A stretch of 64,000 bases of DNA from Hyphomicrobiaceae bacterium (GTDB lineage Bacteria > Pseudomonadota > Alphaproteobacteria > Rhizobiales > Hyphomicrobiaceae): the NCBI GenBank assembly GCA_030655135.1, contig JAURWC010000009.1, positions 62,001 to 126,000 on the forward strand. Reading direction: 5' to 3'. A program made the position numbers and the translations under genes. Numbering within the stretch: position 1 is the stretch's first letter; each line of letters starts with the position of its first letter. The notes under the pieces were generated by a model. It made no database searches and was not told the DNA's origin. It saw only the letters and a program-made list of their open reading frames with translations. Positions 1 through 6,718 of this stretch are shown in pieces.

Positions 1-159
1 TCAGCAGAAAGAAATAAACGGAAACGTGCTCGGAGGATGGCGGCCGAGCGTGCCTGATATGTACCGCTCGACTGCGCTCAAGCCCTTGCTAACAGACAAA
101 AATCCACACCGATCCAGCGCCCCATCCGCGCCCCATTCCACGTCATACTCCCCCAGCTT

Positions 160-201
160 GACTCAGCGTCGGCGGTGGAAGAAGACTCAAGCAGGGGAAT
201 C
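160..201. promoter_or_regulatory. Cluster of three GANTC (CcrM-type) methylation sites
   Basis: GACTC at 160-164, GACTC at 184-188 and GAATC at 197-201 all match GANTC, the recognition sequence of the alphaproteobacterial cell-cycle methyltransferase CcrM. Three sites in 42 bases is dense for such a G+C-rich sequence. They end six bases before a CtrA box and lie within about 110 bases of the first peptidoglycan-enzyme start. Methylation-dependent transcription is inferred, not shown. Confidence 0.5.
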
Positions 202-206
202 GCAAG

Positions 207-222
207 TTAACGTGATGTTAAC
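207..222 (+). promoter_or_regulatory. Perfect CtrA full site TTAA-N7-TTAAC
   Basis: TTAA at 207-210, a seven-base spacer and TTAAC at 218-222 match the CtrA consensus exactly. The site is also an inverted repeat with arms AGTTAAC and GTTAACT around GTGAT. It lies 44 bases upstream of the preferred start of the first YafK-like gene, so it could overlap or follow that promoter. By eye I found no other TTAA-N7-TTAA in the window. Binding by CtrA is inferred. Confidence 0.6.
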
Positions 223-265
223 TAGACCGAAACAAGGTGAAGGCATGCGCCCAGGGGGATTGTGC

Positions 266-1261
266 ATGCGTTTGGTTACACCTGGAGGAAGCATTGCGTC
301 CGCATTGCGCGCCATTACGGCTGCGGCGGGCCTGAGCCTCCTTATGTCCGGCTGCGCTAGCGGCCCTGTCATCATTCCTCCGTCAGAGCAGCCGCTGTCG
401 AAAGAGTCGTCGATGCTCCTCGGCAAGAAGGGCATGGAGACGAATACCCCGATCTACATCCGCATCTTCAAGGAAGAGTCGGAGCTGGAGATCTGGAAAG
501 CGCGTGCCGACGGCCGCTTCTATCACTTCAAGACCTACCCGATCTGCAACTGGTCGGGCGAATTGGGCCCGAAGCACGCCCAGGGTGACAAACAAGCGCC
601 CGAAGGCTTCTATTCGATCTCAATGAACCAGCTAAAGCCGGATTCCAGCTACTACCTGGCCTTTAATATTGGCTTTCCAAACGCCTTCGACAGGGCCAAC
701 GGCCGCGACGGCAAGTTCCTGATGATCCACGGCAAGTGCAAGTCCGCCGGTTGCTATGCCATGACGGACGCGCTGGTGGAGGAGATCTACGCGCTTGGCC
801 GCGACGCCCTGCGTGGCGGCCAGCAAAGCATCCCGCTTCATGCATTCCCCTACCGCATGACCGACGAGAAGCTGGCGCGGTACAAGACCAACAAGAACTA
901 CGCATTCTGGAAGACCTTGAAAGAAGGCTACGACAGCTTCGAGCTGACACGTATGCCGCCGACCGTCGCCGTCTGCGAGCGCAAGTACGTCGTCAACGTC
1001 GTCATGCCGCCGTTCACGGAACTGGATCCGGTTGGCGCGTGCCCCCGCTTCGAGAAGCCCGCGCTGACGCCGTTTGCTGCCGCGCCGACCGAGCAGAAGC
1101 TCGCCATGGAGCGCGTAACGGTAAAAGGTCCAAAGACGCGCGGGCCAGGCAACATCTCGCTGCCGCCCGCTGACGCAGACCCAATCGCCTCCGCTATTGC
1201 GTCTAGCGCCTCGCGCATGCCGAACCCCGAGGCGGCCTCAGCGCTCGGATACCGTCAGTGA
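266..1261 (+). CDS. YkuD-fold YafK/DpaA-like murein protein, predicted lipoprotein (paralogue 1)
   Basis: A 331-residue protein whose N-terminus is a signal peptide ending in a lipobox-like LLMSGC, so it is probably lipid-anchored in the envelope. The core carries the YkuD signature as HGKCKSAGCYAMT, preceded by a segment (TYPICNWSGELGPK) shared with its two neighbours. The HG...S.GC(Y/F)AMT form resembles E. coli YafK/DpaA, which releases Lpp from peptidoglycan, more than classical L,D-transpeptidases. The start at 266 has AGGGGG six to seven bases upstream; ATG 245 is also possible (AAGGTG). Its stop overlaps the next gene by four bases (GTGA), implying translational coupling. Oddity: Gly-Cys after the His is replaced by Lys-Cys. 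Whether it transfers or hydrolyses cannot be told from sequence. Confidence 0.85.
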   Translation: MRLVTPGGSIASALRAITAAAGLSLLMSGCASGPVIIPPSEQPLSKESSMLLGKKGMETNTPIYIRIFKEESELEIWKARADGRFYHFKTYPICNWSGELGPKHAQGDKQAPEGFYSISMNQLKPDSSYYLAFNIGFPNAFDRANGRDGKFLMIHGKCKSAGCYAMTDALVEEIYALGRDALRGGQQSIPLHAFPYRMTDEKLARYKTNKNYAFWKTLKEGYDSFELTRMPPTVAVCERKYVVNVVMPPFTELDPVGACPRFEKPALTPFAAAPTEQKLAMERVTVKGPKTRGPGNISLPPADADPIASAIASSASRMPNPEAASALGYRQ

Positions 1262-2136
1262 CGGAGGCGCCGCGGAAACGGCGCCGCAGCTGGCGCCGCT
1301 TCGCGCTGCTGTTTTTGCTGCTGACCGGCGCAGCCGGTGCTTTCGCGATCGCCAATCGCGACGTCATCCTGCCGTTCCTGCCCGAGCAGGACGTGATCCG
1401 CTTCGAGCGCTGGCAACGCGTCACCTACGCGTCCCTGGGCTGGACTTGGCCGGGCACGCCAGACTTGAACGCGCTGGACCAGCGCCTTGCGGACGCCGGC
1501 GTGAAAGTCGGCGCACCCATCCTCGTTCGCATCTTCAAGCGCGAATTCGAGCTGGAGATCTGGCTCAAGAAAGGTGACCGCTTCGAGCGCTTCGCCACTT
1601 ACCCTATCTGCAAATGGTCGGGCAGCCTCGGCCCGAAGGTGCGGCAGGGCGACAGGCAGGCGCCGGAAGGCTTCTATACGGTAGGCGGCAAGGCCTTGAA
1701 CCCCAACAGCCGCTGGTACCGCTCGTTCAATCTCGGTTTTCCCAACGCGCACGACCGTGCGCTGCGCCGCACCGGCAGCTTCATCATGGTTCACGGCGGC
1801 TGTTCGTCCATCGGCTGCTACGCCATGACCAACGGCCAGATGTCGGAAATCTGGAAGCTGGTGAAGGGCGCCCTGGACGGTGGTCAGCAGAGATTTCAGA
1901 CGCAAGTATTTCCCTTCCGCCTGACCGACGCCAACCTGGCCAGCCGCGCCGGCACGGCGAATAGCGACTTCTGGCGCAGCCTGAAACCCGGCCACGACCT
2001 GTTCGAGCAAACGGGAGTTCCGCCTCGCGTCAGCGTCTGCAACAAGCGCTACGCCTTCGAGGCAGGCAATCCCGGCGCAGACGGCAGTGCGGAGCTGGAG
2101 ACGCGCTGTCCCGCGCGGACTGCCAAGGTTAACTGA
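1258..2136 (+). CDS. YkuD-fold YafK/DpaA-like murein protein, membrane-anchored (paralogue 2)
   Basis: A 292-residue protein with a very basic N-terminus (RKRRRSWRR) followed by one hydrophobic segment (residues about 14-32), so a signal anchor or uncleaved signal is likely. The catalytic signature is HGGCSSIGCYAMT, with the expected His and nucleophilic Cys. It starts with GTG inside the stop of the upstream paralogue (four-base overlap) and is therefore probably co-translated with it. The conserved order of blocks (RIFK..FELEIW, TYPICKWSG, APEGFY, NLGFPNAHDR, then HGGC) is shared by all three copies, pointing to tandem duplication. The role is probably cutting or remodelling peptidoglycan cross-links or protein-peptidoglycan links in the periplasm. 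Confidence 0.85.
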   Translation: MTEAPRKRRRSWRRFALLFLLLTGAAGAFAIANRDVILPFLPEQDVIRFERWQRVTYASLGWTWPGTPDLNALDQRLADAGVKVGAPILVRIFKREFELEIWLKKGDRFERFATYPICKWSGSLGPKVRQGDRQAPEGFYTVGGKALNPNSRWYRSFNLGFPNAHDRALRRTGSFIMVHGGCSSIGCYAMTNGQMSEIWKLVKGALDGGQQRFQTQVFPFRLTDANLASRAGTANSDFWRSLKPGHDLFEQTGVPPRVSVCNKRYAFEAGNPGADGSAELETRCPARTAKVN

Positions 2137-2282
2137 GGTCTGGCGGCCACAAAGTCTTCGTTTTCAACACATAAGAGCAATCAACTTATCGGTTTTTGAT
2201 CTGGATCGGCCCTCCTTTGTCTGTAAAAAGGACGGCAAGGTCCACGGCGCCCCATGATGTTGGTGTTAGGAGTTTCCGCCGC

Positions 2283-3365
2283 ATGCCAGAGTTACGCCGA
2301 GGGTTCGGAGAGCAACGGCCCCGCCGCAGTTCGCGCGCCGGCATGCGTTGGCTGCTTACCGCCGCGGTGTTGTCGCTTCCGCTCGCCGCATCCGCACTCA
2401 CCATCGAATTGAAGGACGTCGCTCCTGATCGCGTGGAGCGGCAACGCGCGGCCGCCAAGGGCGCCATTCCGCTGCCCAACACGCCCGAAGTCGGCCGCAC
2501 AGCCGCGCGCCTCGCCGAGAAGGGGCTTGCGGCGGGCAACCCCGTGATGCTCCGCGTCTTCAAGGAAACATCAGAGCTTGAACTCTGGATGGAGAAGGAC
2601 GGCGTCTTTACGCACTTCGCCACCTATCCGATCTGCCACTGGTCCGGCACGCTCGGACCCAAGCAGCGCGAGGGCGACAAGCAGACGCCGGAAGGCTTCT
2701 ATACGATTACCAACCGTCAGCTGCATCGCGCAGGGCGTTGGACGCGCGCTCTGAACCTGGGCTTCCCCAATGTCTACGACGAGTCGCAGGCGCGTTCAGG
2801 TTCCTATATCCTCATCCACGGCGGCTGTTCTTCGGTGGGCTGCTTTGCCATGACGGACCCCGTCATCGCTGAGGTCTACCAGCTCGCCGCCGCCTCCCTG
2901 CAAAAGGGACAGGCGCATATTCCGGTCCACGTCTTTCCGTTCCGCATGACAGATGCCAACCTCGATAAGCATCGCACCGGCGAGTGGTATCAATTCTGGC
3001 AGAACCTGAAGGAAGGCTACGACACCTTCGAGCGCACGCACCGCCCGCCACGCATCTCCGTGTGCGACAACCGGTATATCGTTCAGGAAGCTGGGCCCTC
3101 GGAGGTGGCCGCTCCGGGCCCTTTAGAACCGTGCGCGGCAACGGCCGCGCGGATAGCCGAACTGGTGGCATCAAACGGCTTTGCCCCTCCGATACGGTTG
3201 CCACGGCGGGCCGGGAGCCGGCACGCTGATCTCGCGGGCCGCCGCGCCAGCGCATATATGTGCTCGATGGCCCGCGCCAGCTGCCGCAAGTTCGTCGCCC
3301 TGCGCAACAAGGTCGCCGACCGCGGCAACCGCAAAGGCATCCGCTCCGCCAAGCGCGAACGCTGA
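2283..3365 (+). CDS. YkuD-fold YafK/DpaA-like murein protein, secreted (paralogue 3)
   Basis: A 360-residue paralogue of the two preceding genes with signature HGGCSSVGCFAMT. The start at 2283 has AGGAG ten bases upstream; a second ATG at 2343 (MRWLLTAAVLSL) begins directly at a signal peptide but lacks a Shine-Dalgarno sequence. The signal peptide ends near AASA. A 146-base gap separates it from paralogue 2, so it may have its own promoter. After about residue 275 the tail is basic and Arg/Ala-rich and does not align with the paralogues. The stop is one base from the convergent stop of the HEPN/Abi-like gene. YkuD assignment is firm; substrate and direction of reaction are inferred. Confidence 0.82.
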   Translation: MPELRRGFGEQRPRRSSRAGMRWLLTAAVLSLPLAASALTIELKDVAPDRVERQRAAAKGAIPLPNTPEVGRTAARLAEKGLAAGNPVMLRVFKETSELELWMEKDGVFTHFATYPICHWSGTLGPKQREGDKQTPEGFYTITNRQLHRAGRWTRALNLGFPNVYDESQARSGSYILIHGGCSSVGCFAMTDPVIAEVYQLAAASLQKGQAHIPVHVFPFRMTDANLDKHRTGEWYQFWQNLKEGYDTFERTHRPPRISVCDNRYIVQEAGPSEVAAPGPLEPCAATAARIAELVASNGFAPPIRLPRRAGSRHADLAGRRASAYMCSMARASCRKFVALRNKVADRGNRKGIRSAKRER

Positions 3366-3366
3366 C

Positions 3367-4032
3367 TTACGGCTTCTCTCGCATGACCGTGCCAATCCGG
3401 CAGTGTGGCCGTATCAGTCCGCCCGTATGTGGACACATCCAGTCGATAGCTTCCATTATTTCGCGAAACTCTTCGGAAAAATTCCGTCTGATTATCGGCT
3501 CATGATGGGAAATACGGTTTCGAAGTTCCGCGATTTTTGCAAATCGCGCTGCCACTGTTTTCCGTCCTCGGCCCTCAGGCAGATGTGGGAACGCAATCTT
3601 GAGCGATGAACTCCAGAGCTGGGGATTATAGCGGCGCTGCAAGAGGCTGATCCAAAACCCGAATGATAATCCCGCGACGATCTGGCCGTTCACCAGCGGC
3701 AGGTTCCGGTTGCGGATACGCTGCTTGACCGTTGCAAGGTCAGCTTTGCCGTGGTCATCGAGCAACTCATTGAAATTATCCTCGGTGCCCCATTCGGACC
3801 CATATTTTTCGCTAAGAACAGCGCACAGCCGATTGCGAAGGCAGACCTCAACTGTCTGAATTGGAATATAAAATGCCTCGCCGATTTTGGCATTCCACAT
3901 GTAGAGCGCCCATGCGCGGTTCCAGTCGTATCCCGCCGCCGTAAGATAAGTGCCAAGCCGCGGCGCTGAAAGCACACGGATTAACGCTTCTTGTTGGCTC
4001 GCGTTAGGGACCTGTTGATGGGTGTCTGTCAT
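3367..4032 (-). CDS. Abi-like (Abi_2 type) protein with HEPN RNase motif
   Basis: A 221-residue protein. The segment ELRNRISHHEP near residues 175-185 carries an R-x4-H arrangement typical of HEPN ribonucleases, and the upstream blocks (RNRLCAVLSEKYG, LSFGFWISLLQRRYN) fit the Abi-like family often linked to abortive infection. The ATG at 4032 was chosen because the reading frame continues upstream only as antisense to the next gene. The region is visibly A/T-richer than its neighbours, consistent with acquisition. No partner toxin, antitoxin or nuclease gene is adjacent, so it would act alone or not in defence. Family membership is likely; RNase activity and phage defence are inferred. Confidence 0.75.
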   Translation of the reverse strand: MTDTHQQVPNASQQEALIRVLSAPRLGTYLTAAGYDWNRAWALYMWNAKIGEAFYIPIQTVEVCLRNRLCAVLSEKYGSEWGTEDNFNELLDDHGKADLATVKQRIRNRNLPLVNGQIVAGLSFGFWISLLQRRYNPQLWSSSLKIAFPHLPEGRGRKTVAARFAKIAELRNRISHHEPIIRRNFSEEFREIMEAIDWMCPHTGGLIRPHCRIGTVMREKP

Positions 4033-4097
4033 TCTTATATGAAATGATGGTGAGCCGGTTGTCGTCACTGCTTGCAAACGTCGCCGGACGGATAGGG

Positions 4098-4137
4098 CCC
4101 CAGGACAGACGAGAGTCTCTCCTGGGGTTTCGCTTTT
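4098..4137 (+). terminator. Orphan intrinsic-terminator-like hairpin
   Basis: Arms CCCCAGGA (4098-4105) and TCCTGGGG (4120-4127) enclose a 14-base loop and are followed by TTTCGCTTTTG. This is a good plus-strand Rho-independent shape, but no plus-strand gene ends within 700 bases upstream, and the divergent Abi-like gene starts at 4032. It may end a short untranslated RNA or the leader of the next gene. Confidence 0.4.
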
Positions 4138-4278
4138 GTGCAGAGTATCTGCAGACGAATCAATCGACGATTGTAATTCCATCCCACGCGGTAACGCATC
4201 TGTAGAGTTGCGCTGTGTGAGGCCAAAGTTCCAGGTACATCTGGGAACGATCGTCGCCATCACCGGAGCAGCTGCCGC

Positions 4279-4881
4279 ATGTGGGAAAAGTATTCTGAAG
4301 TCGCCGAGGACGTTGTCGAGTACATCGTCTTCGCCTCGCGCTGGCTCTTGGCTCCGTTCTACGTCGGTCTCGCCATCTCGATTGTCGTGCTGCTCATCAA
4401 GTTTGCCGCCGAGCTGTGGCATCTGATGATTCACGCCTTCACCTCGACGGAAGCCGAAGTCATCCTCGGCGTGCTGGCTCTCGTCGATCTGGCGCTGACC
4501 GGCTCGCTGCTGATCATCGTCATCTTCTCCGGCTACGAAAACTTCGTCTCCAAGATCGATCATTCTGCCCACAAGGACTGGCCCGAGTGGATGGGCACGA
4601 TCGACTTCACGGCGCTGAAGCTGAAGCTGCTGTCGTCCATCGTCGCCATTTCCGCCATCCAGCTGCTGAAACAGTTCATGGCCATCAAGGAAATCACCGA
4701 CCGCGACCTGATGTGGCTGGTCGTCATCCACGTGGTGTTCGTGATCTCCAGCGTGCTCCTTGCGCTGTCGGATCGCATTGCCGCGCATCACGGTCCGGCA
4801 GACGCAGCCCCGCACGGCCCCGCGCCGTCGAAGGACGATGACAAGCATGAGGGCACAAGCGCGCCGCCGAGCCGGATATAG
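4279..4881 (+). CDS. YqhA/UPF0114 family membrane protein (TIGR00645)
   Basis: A 200-residue integral membrane protein with hydrophobic stretches at about residues 22-47, 56-80, 112-130 and 150-168, then a charged His/Pro-rich cytoplasmic tail. The arrangement and the FASRWLLAPFYVGL opening match the YqhA/UPF0114 family, whose function is unknown; distant resemblance to small channel proteins has been suggested for it. It lies 15 bases upstream of a saccharopine dehydrogenase-like gene in the same direction, so the two may share a transcript. The ATG at 4279 has CGGAG about eleven bases upstream. Confidence 0.88.
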   Translation: MWEKYSEVAEDVVEYIVFASRWLLAPFYVGLAISIVVLLIKFAAELWHLMIHAFTSTEAEVILGVLALVDLALTGSLLIIVIFSGYENFVSKIDHSAHKDWPEWMGTIDFTALKLKLLSSIVAISAIQLLKQFMAIKEITDRDLMWLVVIHVVFVISSVLLALSDRIAAHHGPADAAPHGPAPSKDDDKHEGTSAPPSRI

Positions 4882-4896
4882 CGACAGGCGCGAGCC

Positions 4897-6024
4897 ATGG
4901 TGAAGCCTCCGGCTCGCGTTCTTATCATCGGCGGCTACGGTGCGTTCGGCTCATTGATTGCCGAACGCCTCGCGCGCGAGGCCGACCTGGACCTCGTGAT
5001 CGCCGGTAGAAGTACCGAGCGCGCCGATGCCGCCGTGGCAAAGCTCCGATCGGCGGGGAAGGCGTCACTGTCATCTGCAGTCGCGGACGCCACCACGCTC
5101 ACCGCTGCCGAAATTAGAGCGCTGGCGCCACGCGTCGTTATCAACACTGCGGGTCCATACCAGGCGCAGGACTACACGCTCGCGCGCGCCTGTATCGCAG
5201 CCGGCTGTCACTACATCGACCTCGCGGACGCCCGCGCTTTCGTCACCGGCATCACCGCGCTCGACGCGGAAGCGAATGCCGCGGGCGTCAGCGTGATCAG
5301 CGGCGCTAGCAGCGTGCCGGGGCTATCGTCTGCCGTGTACCTCGCGCTGAAACGCCGGTTCGCCAGCGTCGATACGCTGGAAATCTTTCTCTCGCCCGGA
5401 AACCACTTCAATCCCGGCGAGGCCACGACACGGTCCGTCCTTGGCGGTGCCGGCCGGCCGATGACGATGCAAGAGAATGGACGCACGGTCACCGTCTACG
5501 GCTGGCAAGGTCTGCGCCGCCGCAAGATCGAGGGCATCGGCACCCGCTGGTTCGGCTACGTCGACGTGCCCGATCTCGACCTGTTTCCCGCTGCCGACGC
5601 AAATCTCAAAACAGTGCGTTTCCAAGCCGGCGTCGAAGTCAGCGTGTTCCACCTTGGCCTTTGGGCACTCGCCGGGCTGAAACGCGCACGTCTGCTCAAC
5701 GACGTCGCGGCACTCACCCGCCCACTGATGCGTCTGAAGGAAGCTCTGGCTTTCCTTGGCACGGATCGGGGCGGCATGCTGATGACGCTTGCTGGTACGT
5801 CGCTAGACGGCAAACCGCTGCGGCTGAACTGGTCACTCGCCGCCACGCACGGCCACGGACCCTACATCCCAACGATCGCCAGCATTATCCTGACGAAGCG
5901 CCTGGTCCGCGCGGGCACACCTCTACCCACCGGGGCCATGCCCTGCTTCGGTCTCTTCACCCTCGACGAATTTCTTGCCGAGGTGTCCGACTTGCAGATC
6001 ACTTCCGCCACGATTGCCCAATAG
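4897..6024 (+). CDS. Saccharopine dehydrogenase-like NAD(P)-binding protein
   Basis: A 375-residue protein opening with a Rossmann dinucleotide motif (VLIIGGYGAFGSLIAERLA, residues 8-26) and the NTAGPYQAQ block typical of the saccharopine dehydrogenase/homospermidine synthase NAD(P)-binding family. The C-terminal half differs from true saccharopine dehydrogenases and has weakly hydrophobic helices, as in the uncharacterised oxidoreductases of this superfamily. No lysine-pathway gene is adjacent, so the substrate is unknown. It follows the YqhA-like gene closely and is 38 bases upstream of the next secreted-protein gene. Confidence 0.8.
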   Translation: MVKPPARVLIIGGYGAFGSLIAERLAREADLDLVIAGRSTERADAAVAKLRSAGKASLSSAVADATTLTAAEIRALAPRVVINTAGPYQAQDYTLARACIAAGCHYIDLADARAFVTGITALDAEANAAGVSVISGASSVPGLSSAVYLALKRRFASVDTLEIFLSPGNHFNPGEATTRSVLGGAGRPMTMQENGRTVTVYGWQGLRRRKIEGIGTRWFGYVDVPDLDLFPAADANLKTVRFQAGVEVSVFHLGLWALAGLKRARLLNDVAALTRPLMRLKEALAFLGTDRGGMLMTLAGTSLDGKPLRLNWSLAATHGHGPYIPTIASIILTKRLVRAGTPLPTGAMPCFGLFTLDEFLAEVSDLQITSATIAQ

Positions 6025-6062
6025 CGTTGGACCCTCCGATATATCTGCTCCAAGGGCCGGCA

Positions 6063-6662
6063 ATGTCATTTCGCTCCCGCATCGCAACGATCGCCACGGC
6101 CTGCACGCTGTTCTTGGCGATCCCGGCAGCCGCAATCGCGTGTGCCTGCTGCGCCAGCACGGGACAGCGCTTCGTGGAGACCGGCAAAGCATCGGACTAC
6201 GATGCCGACCAGCTCAATCGCATCATGTTCGACGGCAAAGCCGAACTGTTGACCGGGGAAGCTGAACCCGGCGACATACGCGGGCTGACCGCTACCGAAA
6301 CGGAATATGTGCTGGACGTGACGCGCCAGGCGGCGGGGTGGACTTTCACCTTCAAGACCGGCGGTGCGATCGCCGGCACGTTGTCGTTCAGCCCGGAAAA
6401 ACTCGCCAAGTTCGAGGTCGACACGCGCCTTACCGAACCACCCGCCGGAGGCATGGTCACGCTCTACAAGGAATGGAAGCAGACCGCAGCGGTTACCGGC
6501 ACAGGCATGTTCAAGCTGCCCGAAGGCAGCTCTCTGTCACTGATCCTTCAAGGCAGCGGCAACAGTTGCACCAGCGCCGAAGACTTCAAAACCTGGTCGC
6601 TTGTCGTCCAGGGCAACGGCTTCAGCTTCCTGTTCTTCAGCAAGCTCGCACAATCCAAATGA
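6063..6662 (+). CDS. Secreted protein of unknown function
   Basis: A 199-residue protein with a clear signal peptide (MSFRSRIATIATACTLFLAIPAAAIA) followed at once by a Cys cluster, CACCASTGQ. The mature part is rich in beta-prone segments and Thr/Gly, with a further Cys near the C-terminus (GNSCTSAEDF). I do not recognise a named domain. A signal peptide running directly into CACC could also be read as a lipoprotein or metal-binding start. The stop codon lies four bases before a REP-like palindrome that separates it from the convergent secA. Confidence 0.72.
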   Translation: MSFRSRIATIATACTLFLAIPAAAIACACCASTGQRFVETGKASDYDADQLNRIMFDGKAELLTGEAEPGDIRGLTATETEYVLDVTRQAAGWTFTFKTGGAIAGTLSFSPEKLAKFEVDTRLTEPPAGGMVTLYKEWKQTAAVTGTGMFKLPEGSSLSLILQGSGNSCTSAEDFKTWSLVVQGNGFSFLFFSKLAQSK

Positions 6663-6666
6663 AAAA

Positions 6667-6688
6667 GGGTCAGACCTCGGTCTGACCC
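6667..6688. repeat. REP-like palindrome, copy 1
   Basis: Perfect 10-base arms GGGTCAGACC and GGTCTGACCC around TC. The copy sits between the convergent ends of the secreted-protein gene and secA, preceded by AAAAA, and could also act as a bidirectional terminator. Near-identical palindromes occur at 13289-13312 and 15439-15464. Confidence 0.75.
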
Positions 6689-6718
6689 TGTACTTACTCG
6701 CCGCCATTCAGCAGCGCA

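Noticed and set aside
3367-4848. Longer reading of the Abi-like gene reaching 4848
   Set aside because: The part beyond 4032 is antisense to the YqhA-like gene and is low-complexity; ATG 4032 begins the conserved region.
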